This document shows positions 1-10,900 of a stretch of 45,288 bases of DNA, one piece after another. A program made the translations under genes and the position numbers. Source of the stretch: Zygnema circumcarinatum (lineage: Eukaryota; Streptophyta; Zygnematophyceae; Zygnematales; Zygnemataceae); NCBI GenBank assembly GCA_037447605.1, contig CM074810.1, positions 213,776-259,063 on the forward strand, written 5' to 3'. Numbering within the stretch: the first letter of the stretch is position 1; every line of letters begins with the position of its first letter. Below the pieces are notes generated by a model, which did not search any database, was not told the origin of the DNA, and saw only the letters and a program-made list of their open reading frames with translations.

Positions 1-32
1 CTCCCGTTCTATGTGCCTCCCTCTCTTCACAG

Positions 33-180
33 GTTGTCTCACCGGTCCAGTTTCTACTCAAGAGATATCGAAGACTTTGGTTCGGCAGTGTCTCGCTTTT
101 GTCTCATCCTGCAACTCCGCCGCGCGGCCCTCGCGAGGGAACTTGAAGCAAGTCTACAACTTCCTCGCGAGTCAAACTAA
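33..180 (+). CDS. Probable terminal exon of an upstream gene (partial)
   Basis: A pyrimidine-rich stretch ending in CAG at 30-32 is a good 3' splice site. After one leftover base, the frame from 34 is open for 48 codons to TAA at 178-180. The peptide is charged and helical, with the segment DIEDFGSAVSRFCLILQL followed by RRAALARELEASLQL, which looks like the end of a coiled-coil or all-alpha protein. I do not recognise the family. Other frames and the minus strand are also partly open here, so the call rests on the splice site and the plausible helix. Everything 5' of it lies outside the window. Confidence 0.4.
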
Positions 181-365
181 GTTGACTCACGGCGAGGCGG
201 AGCGGGAGGACGAGCGGCTCTAAGACGACTCGCAAGCTTTCATCGCTCATGGTTTTTCTCGTCCCTTCGGAGGGCGAAATTTCACGTCTCTTGCTTTGGT
301 GAGGATTGGTCTCATTCGTGTGTTCACAATGTGGGGGTGCATCTTGGAGCAGGGGTCGGTCTCCG

Positions 366-2330
366 GTCTTTGTCTCTAGAAGAGAGAGAGGGAGGAGGGG
401 TAGGAGGAGAGGGGGGGAGGGAGAGGGCGGTGGATGGTAGGGGAGTGGGTGAGGGAGAGAGAGATAGGGAGAGGGAGAGAGGTGGAGGGGGGGTAGGAGA
501 GGAGGAGGAGGAGGGGAAGTGGATGGTGGGGAGTGGGAGATGAGAGAAGTGGAGGGGGGTGAGGAGGGGAGAGGAGAGGGAGGTGGATGGTAGGGGAGTG
601 GGAGAGGGAGAGAGATGTGGAGGGGGGTAGGAGAGGGGGAGAGGGAGAGGGAGGTGGATGGTAGGGAAGTGGGAGAGGGAGAGAGAGGTGGAGGGGAGTA
701 GGAGAGGGGGAGAGGGAGAGGGAGGTGGATGGTAGGGGAGTGGGAGAGGGAGAGAGATGTGGAGGGGGGTAGGAGAGGGGGAGAGGGAGAGGGAGGTGGA
801 TGGTAGGGAAGTGGGAGAGGGAGAGAGAGGTGGAGGGGAGTAGGAGAGGGGGAGAGGGAGAGGGAGGTGGATGGTAGGGGAGTGGGAGAGGGAGAGAGAT
901 GTGGAGGGGGGTAGGAGAGGGGGAGTGGGAGAGGGAGGGGGGGGGTAGGGGAGTGGGGGGGGGAGAGAGAGGAGGAGGGGAGGAGGAGAGGGGGAGGGGG
1001 AGAGGGAGGTGGGATGGTAGGAAAAGGAGAGGGAGGCAGGAGATGGAGTGGGGGTAGGAGAGGAGAGAGTGGGAGAGGGAGGTGGGATTTGCAGGGGGAG
1101 TGGGAGAGGGAGAGAGATGTGTGGAGGGGGGGTAGGAGAGGGGAGAGAGGGAGAGGGAGGTGGATGGTAGGAAGGGAGAGGGAGAGAGAGAGGTGAGGGA
1201 GCAGGAGAGGGGGGGGAGGGAGAGTGGAGGTGGATGGTAGGGGAGTGGGTGAGGGAGAGAGAGGTGGTGGGGGGTAGGAGAGGGGGGAGGGAGAGGAAGG
1301 TGGATGGTAGGGGAGTGGGAGAGGGAGAGAGAGGTGGAGGGGAGTAGGAGAGGGGGAGAGGGAGAGGGAGGTGGATGGTAGGGTAGTGGGAGAGGGAGAG
1401 ATGTGGAGGGGGGTAGGAGAGGGGGAGAGGGAGAGGGAGGTGGATGGTAGGGAAGTGGGAGAGGGAGAGAGAGGTGGAGGGGAGTAGGAGAGGGGGAGAG
1501 GGAGAGGGAGGTGGATGGTAGGGGAGTGGGAGAGGGAGAGAGATGTGGAGGGGGGTAGGAGAGGGGGAGAGGGAGAGGGAGGTGGATGGTAGGGAAGTGG
1601 GAGAGGGAGAGAGAGGTGGAGGGGAGTAGGAGAGGGGGAGAGGGAGAGGGAGGTGGATGGTAGGGTAGTGGGAGAGGGAGAGAGATGGGGAGGGGGGTAG
1701 GAGATGGGGAGAGTGAGAGGGAGGTGGATGGTAGGGGGAGGGAGAGGGAGAGAGATGGGAGGGGGTGAGGAGAGGGGAGAGGGAGAGGGAGGTGGATGGT
1801 AGGGAAGTGGGAGAGGGAGAGAGAGGTGGAGGGGAGTAGGAGAGGGGGAGAGGGAGAGGGAGGTGGATGGTAGGGGAGTGGGAGAGGGAGAGAGATGTGG
1901 AGGGGGGTAGGAGAGGGGGATAGGGAGAGGGAGGTGGATGGTAGGAAGTGGGAGAGGGAGAGAGGTGGAGGGGAGTAGGAGAGGGGGAGAGGGAGAGGGA
2001 GGTGGATGGTAGGGGAGTGGGAGAGGGAGAGAGATGTGGAGGGGGGTAGGAGAGGGGGAGAGGGAGAGGGAGGTCTGGATGGTAGGGAAGTGGGAGAGGG
2101 AGAGAGAGGTGGAGGGGAGTAGGAGAGGGGGAGAGGGAGAGGGAGGTGGATGGTAGGGGAGTGGGAGAGGGAGAGAGATGTGGAGGGGGGTAGGAGAGGG
2201 GGAGAGGGAGAGGGAGGTGGATGGTAGGGGAGTGGGAGTGGGAGAGGGAGAGGGATGTAGGAGGGGGGTAGGAGAGGGGGAGAGGGAGAGGGAGGTGGAT
2301 GGTAGGGGAGTGGGAGAGGGGGAGGGAAAA
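366..2330. repeat. Purine-rich 71-bp minisatellite, about 2 kb
   Basis: Nearly pure G/A on the + strand. The landmark GTGGATGGTAGGG recurs about every 71 bp (near 582, 653, 724, 795, 866 and onward to about 2300). Two alternating variants, one with GAGAGATGTGGAGGGGGG and one with GAGAGAGGTGGAGGGGAG, give a higher-order period near 142 bp. Units around 920-1300 are irregular. Long Pro/Ser/Leu-rich ORFs on the minus strand are products of the repeat. Confidence 0.95.
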
Positions 2331-2344
2331 ATCTTACCACTCAC

Positions 2345-3410
2345 CTGAAGCGCCCCCCCTTGCTTTTTTTTTTTTTTTCCTTTTCAGGAGATTGAAATAA
2401 CACACCATTGTGCCGGGTGTAACCTGTGAGGTACCTTTACCGTTGTGGCCATATCGACCCTTTTTTGATAGAGGCGCTCCCATGTGCCCCCATGCATCAC
2501 ATGCGGCCCGGACTGCATGCATGGCAGCACATCGCATTTTTTTCTTTAATTGTGAATTCATACCAAAATGTATAAATGTACGCACGGAAAGCAGGTTTAC
2601 GATTCTCAGAATATAAGGGGTGGAAAGGATGCTTCCGGCTCTCCACATATCCCGGGTTAGGGTTCAGGAGGGTTCAGGATTCAGATTTTAGGGTAAGTGG
2701 GTAGTCTCTCTGAACGCATTGCCCTTGCCATAAGCCAATTGGCCATTTTTTTTTATAAATATGGTACTCGTGTGGAATGACAATTTCAGTATGAATCTGA
2801 TAATTTACTTTTTGAAGCACAAGTCCGGATTGATTTGCAGGTGTGAATCGTTGGGGTGCCATCAAATGGACGCGAACAAAAACGAATATGAAGAGCAGAT
2901 GTGAACAGGTCGCGAATGGCTCATGAATGAAAGGAAAAAAAAAATTCAAAAGAATTTTTTTTGTGGCCTCACGACAAGGAATGGATATTAGAACGCACTG
3001 TCGTGTGTTAAAATTCCAAATCGAAAAGTTTAGAAGTCAGGCCGTCTTATAAAACCCTTTTAGACATTTTCGCACGTGTGAAACATCGAAAGGCTCAAAT
3101 TCATTCACGGGATGTAAAGTGAAACGTTTTGGAGAAAAAACATTTTTTTTTTCATACTTTTCCCTTACAACACATGCCTTGGCGGCATCCTATTGGCTGG
3201 CCGTTCATTTTTGGAGTGTGGTGAAGTACGTACGGATCCGATTGAAACTTTTTGAGGACCGTACGGCTTGAAAGTGGCAACTGTTTTGAATATTTCGTAC
3301 AAACTTTATGACAGTGATGACGTCATGATTTTTCCGCCCCAACGGTCACCTCAAACGGAAGTTCCGACACTTTGCTACTAACGGTAACGCGCCGTTCAAA
3401 TTTCAAAATG
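2345..3410. other. Intergenic region, no gene seen
   Basis: AT-richer DNA with homopolymer runs (T at 2366-2380 and elsewhere) and a few telomere-like words (GGGTTAGGGTTCAGG near 2650). No ORF here shows recognisable protein sequence or splice structure. It is the distal 5' flank of the methyltransferase gene. Confidence 0.6.
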
Positions 3411-3414
3411 CGGC

Positions 3415-3840
3415 GGCGGGAGCGGGAGGGAGAGGCAGAGAGAGAGGGGGAGAGGCAGAGCGAGAGAGGGAGAGAGGGAGAGTGAGTACTGAAGGGGGCG
3501 AGTGAGAGCGGGGAGCGACTTAATAGGGACTAGAAGAGCAGAAGAGTGCTGCCAATTTGGAAACGAGGGAGGTTGGAAGTGGAGGGCAGGAGGAAGGCGT
3601 GAGAGGCGAGAGGAGGGCGAGAGGGAGAGAAGGAGAACTGGGAGGGAGGGAGAGAGGAAGAGGAGGGAGTAGAGGAAGAGGAGGGAGAGAGGGAGAGGAG
3701 GGAGAGGAGGAAGAGGAGGGAGAAGAGGGAGAAGAGGGAGAAGAGGAAGAGGAGGGAGAGAGGAAGAGGAGGGAGAAGAGGGAGAAGAGGGAGAGGAGGG
3801 AGAAGAGGGAGAGGAGGGAGAGAAGGAGTAGTGGGAGTGA
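3415..3840. repeat. GA-rich tract upstream of the methyltransferase start
   Basis: Irregular (GAGGGA)/(GAAGAGGGA) repeats run up to about 7 bp before the ATG at 3847, so the 5' leader of the gene is probably purine-rich. An unrelated stretch at 3490-3590 interrupts it. Confidence 0.85.
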
Positions 3841-3846
3841 GCAGCC

Positions 3847-6332
3847 ATGAGGCGCTCCTCCGTTCCCCCTCTGCTGAACAGCGTGTATGCCTACGAAGTG
3901 CCGCATGCCTCCGCCGTCGTAAAGTTAATAGTGACCTTCGCTGCAGCGGTCGTCTTGGTGCGCTTCATGGCTAACCCCACAATGCAGAGAGAGGCGGAGA
4001 GCTGTAAGAGCGAGGTCAGCATAGGGAGCACTCCCACTCTTAGCATCGAAGTAAACCCTCTCGCCGACTCGTGGAAAGTGTACAAGGTCAGCCTCCAATC
4101 CTAAATCTAAAACCCTAACGCCTGAAAGAGATTAATCTTCTGTTCAGCTATCTGCTAATTTCTTACTGCAACTTTTGTAATCAACTTCTGAATGTGTTTT
4201 ACGTTTTCCTTGTCACTTTTTGTCCATCATTGGCTTCTGAACCCTAATTTCTGAGTGCAGGAACAACTTGCCCGGAGGAGGAAGGACTGGCCGGGATGGG
4301 AGCCAACCCCAGGGAAGCTCTATGCTGGGTTTCCAGTAAAGAAAAACTGGAACCCGGTAAAGACGAACACGTGTCAAGCGTCGATTGCTCTCCGTTACTT
4401 GTTACCGATCTATCCCTGCCCTCAGCAGCGGCGAGTTGGGACATGGGCTGACGGAGGCAAGGTAGGGAGCTCTGGGAGAGGGAGAGGGAGAGGGAGAGGG
4501 AGAGGGAGAGGGAGAGGGAGAGGGAGAGGGAGAGGGAGAGGGAGAGGGAGTGGGAGAGGGAGAGGGAGAGGGAGAGGGATCTGGGAAAGAGGAGGGAGGT
4601 AGTTGGGGGAGAGTGCGACAGGGTTCAAGGAGGTGGGAGGGAGAGAGGTAGCTGGGGAAGAGAGGGAGAGGGGTCAAGGAAGAGAGTGAGAGAGAGGTAA
4701 CAGGGGGAGAAAGGGAGATGGGTGTGGAGGAGAGGAGAGGGTTAACAGGAGAAGAGAGAAAAAGAGGTCCAGCAAGAGCGAGGGAGAGTGGTTGTGTGAA
4801 AGAGGGGATGAAGGGTCGGCGAAGAGAGAAGTAGAGGGGTCATGGAAAAGAGAGAAAAAGGAGTCATGGAGAGGAAGACCGAGAAAGAGAGAGAGGGAGA
4901 GAGCGAGAGAGAGAGAGAGCGAGAGAGAGAGCGAGAGAGAAAGCGAGTAACGAGTACGGAGCAAGGGTTATGACAGATGCAGGGAGAGGAGGAGGAATAG
5001 CATCCCTGTGGAGAGGAAAGAGTGGGGAGAGGACCATAAACAATCATAAAAAATATATATTTTTAGGGAAGGACAGTGATCAAGGGGTTTTGATTTTTCT
5101 TTTGCCTTTCACAAGCTTCCTTCGACTGTTTGGTTTTTTTTTTTTTTTTATGAATAGCCGTCTGACAAGGTTTCTGAGTAATAACTTTTGCAGTGGATCT
5201 GCGCTGTTGACTCCGCCTTCAAAAACAAACCTCCCACCGTGTACAGGTAAGGAAGGCCATACCAGGGTCAGGGTTCAGCTTCAGGGTTTCTGTAAAGTTA
5301 AAAGCAGGCAAATCCAAAATTGCCATCTTCTTTTAATGTTAAATTACTATTGTGTGTTTAAACTTTCCACTTACGAACTTTCTACCTCCTTTGTTTCTGC
5401 AGTGTGGGCTCAAACGGAGACCCCTCCTTTGAGGACAATGTTTGGACTCGCTTCGGAGCGAAGTCTTACACTTTTGACCCCACTTTGGAGACGAATAAAA
5501 CTCGGACCGTTCTGGAGAGAAGCTACATAGAGCTGCACAACCTTGGACTCTCCGGCGCGGCGAACCTGACTCAGGCGGCGGAGGGCTTCCAGTTCCTCGC
5601 GGAGGGGGCGAGGCTGATGTACATCGAGGATGTGATGGCCATGCTCGGGCATGCCTACGTGGATGTGCTCAAGATCGACTGCGAGACATGCGAGCATGAT
5701 GTTGTGGCGCGCTTGGAGAGGACCACCACTAGGGATCGGCCGCTCTTTGGCCAAGTCCTCATGGAGGTGCACATGTATGTGTTGCGAAGCCATATGTTCT
5801 TGTGGGCCATACATGCATGCATGCATATGTGTCTGCTTACATGCTTACATGGAAGGGAACTACATGTATATGCATATGGTACATGTGCATCTGTAGGTCC
5901 TGCATGTTTCTAGGAGATGAATGTACCAATGCATGTGCATGCATGCATGCATGTGTATGTGCATCATGTCCAGGAGATGAATGTACCAATGCATGTGCAT
6001 GCATGCATGCATGTGTATGTGCATCATGTCCAGGAGATGAATGTACCAATGCATGTGGATGCATGCGTGCATGTGTATGTGCATCATGGACACATGTGTC
6101 TGCCTAATTGGTTGATTGTGCTTGTAATTATTCGGAGGACAGGATCGACTACGACAAGAAGGCGGACCTCCTGTTCGGGCGCATGGAGGCCCTCGGGTAC
6201 CTGGTCTTCGCGACGGAGCTGAACCACTACGACCCCTCCTGCGTCGAGGTCGCGTACATCCACGACTCGCTCGTGCGCGCCGACGGGCCCGCCGCGCTCC
6301 CGCTCGGGCCGGCGCTGGTCTCCGCCGCTTGA
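3847..6332 (+). CDS. METTL24-like (Methyltransf_22/FkbM-type) membrane-anchored methyltransferase
   Basis: Five exons join in frame to 351 aa: 3847-4086, 4261-4461, 5194-5246, 5403-5774 and 6143-6332. All introns are GT-AG; the last donor is GTATGT at 5775. Residues about 20-42 form a hydrophobic segment after a short basic N-terminus, which suggests a type II signal anchor and a Golgi or endomembrane location. The catalytic region begins at the exon 3/4 junction with YSVGSNGDPSFEDNVW, a SAM-binding loop of the Methyltransf_22 kind. It continues with YTFDPTL, then VDVLKIDCETCEHDVV (the usual KID.E..E block) and LMEVHM. The C-terminal exon carries LGYLVFATELNHYDPSCVEVAYIH. Family members are SAM-dependent; the substrate of this one cannot be read from sequence. 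Introns 2 and 4 hold large tandem repeats. Confidence 0.85.
4470..4950. repeat. (GGGAGA)n and GA-rich tracts in methyltransferase intron 2
   Basis: Intron 2 (4462-5193) starts with GTAGGGAGC and enters an almost perfect GGGAGA hexamer array at about 4473-4580. Irregular GA-rich sequence follows to about 4950, including a short (GA)n near 4890-4948. The sense strand is purine-rich, the opposite of most other intron repeats in this window. Confidence 0.95.
5914..6092. repeat. 60-bp minisatellite, three copies, in methyltransferase intron 4
   Basis: Three adjacent units of 60 bp start near 5914, 5974 and 6034, each beginning GAGATGAATGTACCAATGCA and carrying GCATGCATGCATG and ATGTGTATGTGCATCATG. 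The first two are nearly identical and the third has a few substitutions. The flank 5815-5890 is related degenerate ATGCATG sequence. It lies within intron 4 (5775-6142). His/Met/Cys-rich reading frames through it are repeat artefacts. Confidence 0.95.
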
Positions 6333-7840
<1,508 letters not shown>

Positions 7841-7844
7841 CTGC

Positions 7845-7858
7845 ACAAACCCTAAAAC
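7845..7858 (+). promoter_or_regulatory. Telo-box (AAACCCTAAA) upstream of CAP-H
   Basis: CAAACCCTAAAACTG lies about 45 nt before the CAP-H ATG. In plants, telo-boxes near transcription starts are common in genes expressed in cycling cells. The position and word are seen; the function here is inferred. Confidence 0.4.
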
Positions 7859-7900
7859 TGAAAAACCGTAGAACTTGCTAACCCTAACTGTGCATGGAAC

Positions 7901-10900
7901 ATGGCCCTCCGGCCCTTAACCCCGGGGCCTCCCAAGGCCCCTCCCTTTAACCCTAATGACGATGACACAGAGCGCTTGCGCGTTCGTGAAAAGAAGAAAG
8001 CGGCGCTCAGGAAGTCGATCCTTCCGGACTTGGACTCGGCAGGGAGTGGGAGAGGGAGGGTGGGAGAGGGAGGGGAGGGAGGGGAAGGGTTAGGGTTCAG
8101 GGAAGGGCTCAGCTCGGAGAAGATTTCGGAGCTGCTGCAGAACTGCATCAAACTCGCTGCTGAGAATGTGAGTGGGGGTTTTTTTTATGGTTTTTGCATT
8201 TTTTGGTATAATGTAGGATTGGAGGTCTTAGGGTTTTTTTAGGTTGCTTAAGCTTTTACTCACGATTAGTATTTTGTTTTTCGCTTTATTTTTGGTTCTG
8301 TATCTCATTCGTTCCAGTTTTTAGTTCTGATATGTACAACTGTCTGCTGCTTTTAGGGGTGAGCCTTCATGTATTCAATAAATAATGCCATCCTTCATCC
8401 AAACCTCCGATTCATATTCTGCAGAAAATCAATCAGCGCAACACATGGGATTTGAAGCTCATCGATCACATCAGTCAAATCATAAAGGTTGAAGACCAAG
8501 TCGACTCGCAAACCAATTTCCAGAAGGTCAATCTCTCTCTCTCTCACTCTCTCCCTCTCTCTCGTCCAGTGCCACTCTATTAGGTCACGAACTAAGCTGT
8601 ACTCTTTATTACACCTGCTCTCACAGGTTGGGTCCAAAGTAAACTGCAAGTACCGTAAAAAAGTAAAAAATCTACTCTGCAATTCTGTGACAACCATGAC
8701 ATGGAAACTGCAGAGAGATGTTTGCCAGCATCACGTCCTCACCCATACTCGGTCGTTTCTTTGCTATTACTATATGTAAAAAATAATATCTTGATGATAA
8801 TCTTATCACCTCTACAAGCAGGCGAGCTGCACTTTGGAGGCCGGCGTCAAAATTTACTCGTACAGAGTCGACTCTGTTCACACGGACACTTTCAAAGTTC
8901 TCGGAGGGTTGAGTCGAACAGGCGGATTGGAGAGCAATGAGGGTGAGAATAATTTCAGCGTAAATTTGCTTCACTAATGTTGCCTGAATTTCCCTCTCCC
9001 TCTCCCTCTCCCTCTCCCTCTCCCTCTCCCGTGCCCTCTTCCCTCTCTCCCTCTCCCTCTTCCTCTGACCCTCCTTCTCCCTTTTCCCATTCCTCTTCCT
9101 CTCCCTCTCCTTCTCCCTCTCCCTCTCCTTCGTCCTCTCCCTCTCCTTCTCCCTCTCCCGCTCCTTCTCCCTCTCCCGCTCCTTCTCCCTCTCCCTCTCC
9201 TTCTCCCCCTCCCTCTCCCCCTCATGCTGCTGTTGATCCATATGATGCAGATGTGGATGGTTCCCTCTCCCTCTCCCGTACCCTCTTCCCTCTCTCCCTC
9301 TCCCTCTTCCTCTGACCCTCCTTCTCCCTTTCCCCCTTCCTCTTCCTCATCCTCTCCTTCTTCCTTTCCCTCTCCTTCGTCCTCTCCCTCTCCTTCTCCC
9401 TCTCCTTCTCCCTCTCCCTCTCCTACTCCCTCTCCCTCTCCCTCTCCTTCTCCCTCTCCCTCTCCTTCTCCCTCTCCCTCTCCTTCTCCCTCTCCTTCTC
9501 CCTCTCCCTCTCCTACTCCCTCTCCCTCTCCTTCTCCCTCTCCCTCTCCTTCTCCCTCTCCCTCTCCTTCTCCCTCTCCCTCTCCTACTTCCTCTCCCTC
9601 CCCTTCTCCCTCTCCCTCTCCCCCTCACGCTGCTGTTGATCCATATGATGCAGATGCGGATGGCGAAGTAGTCGATGAAGAAGCCCTCCAAGACAAGGAG
9701 GAGCAACAAGGAAAGCAGGAGTCCAAAAAGGTGACTTTTACATCCTCTCTGTTCGGCCAATCAAGCGATGCCACGTGGCATACCCTAATACCATAAATTC
9801 TGCTTTGGCTAACAATAAAGCTCCTCCTGCTCTGCATGTCAGCCACTGCAGCTATGGGGATTTCCATTTTGCCAGAAGCGCTTTCTAGGATTTTTTTTTT
9901 GGCAAGATATGAAGTACTGTACTGCTAAAATGTTGGAGTTATGAAGAGTACTTTCAGTTTGTTCCTTTTGTTGGGCTGGTGAGGGGGTGCAGACATCTTC
10001 AGCCACATTGGAAACGTCATGGGAAGCCCTCAATGTGAAGAAATTTGATGGTATAAACTATAATTTCAACTAAATAACCTTTCTTCTTTTTTTAAATTGT
10101 CCACGTAAATGCAAATCCTTAAGGCATAGCTACAGGCAATCAGTTTAAAGACCGTAATTTTTTTTTTTTTTTTTTTTATTGTTGAATTGTTGCAGTTGCT
10201 TTTGCGGTGGACCCTTTGTTCCATCAAACTTCGGCTCAGTTCGATGGAGGGGGGGCGAGGGGTCTCCTTCTCCACAACCTCAGTGTGTACGGAGGGTGTG
10301 AGATAATGTTTGACTCGGAGGAGGTCCCGGAGAAGGTGGTCAACAGTGGGGGAGAGGGAGAGGGAGAGGGAGGGAGAGACACCCTCGATCTCTCCTTCAT
10401 GAATGGTAGTGTTCATCCAAAAATCCTTGAAATTTAAGAATGTATAGAAGGGGGGTCGGTTTCATGAAGGCTTCAGTGATTATGGAGGACGGAAATTTGA
10501 TTTCCGAGGTTGTGATTTATTCTGAATTTTTTTCTATGTCTTATTTGAAAGAGGGGGAGGGAGGAGGGAGGGAGGAGGAAGGGAGGGAGGGAGGGAGGGA
10601 GGAGGGAGGGAGGGAGGAGGAAGGGAGGGAGGGAGGGAGGAGGGAGGGAGGGAGGGAGGGAGGGAGAGGGAGAGGGAGGGAGGGAGGGAGGGAGGGAGGG
10701 AGGGAGGGAGGAGGGAGGGAGGAGGGAGCGAGGGAGGGAGGAGGGAGGAGGAGGAGGAGGAGGAGGGAGGAGGGAGCGAGGGAGGGAGGAGGGAAGGGAG
10801 GGAGGGAGGGAGGGAGCGAGGGAGGGAGGAGGGAAGGGAGGGAGAGAGGGAGGAAGGGAGGGAGAAAGAGTGGGGGGGAGGGAGGGAGTCCCCTTCCTCC

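Noticed and set aside
104-2344. A 746-aa Pro/Ser/Leu-rich minus-strand ORF and a second overlapping one
   Set aside because: Both are produced by the purine-rich minisatellite, whose unit lacks stop codons in several frames. No domain or codon signal of a real gene.
5914-6092. Regular direct repeats that could suggest a CRISPR array
   Set aside because: The 60-bp units are contiguous without unique spacers, and they lie in an intron of a nuclear gene.
9224-9796. 190-aa ORF with long Ser-Pro repeats resembling an extensin or SR-type domain
   Set aside because: Only its last part (9654-9730) is CAP-H exon 4. The Ser-Pro part is intron 3 repeat, and exon 3 cannot read into it because of an in-frame stop after the donor.
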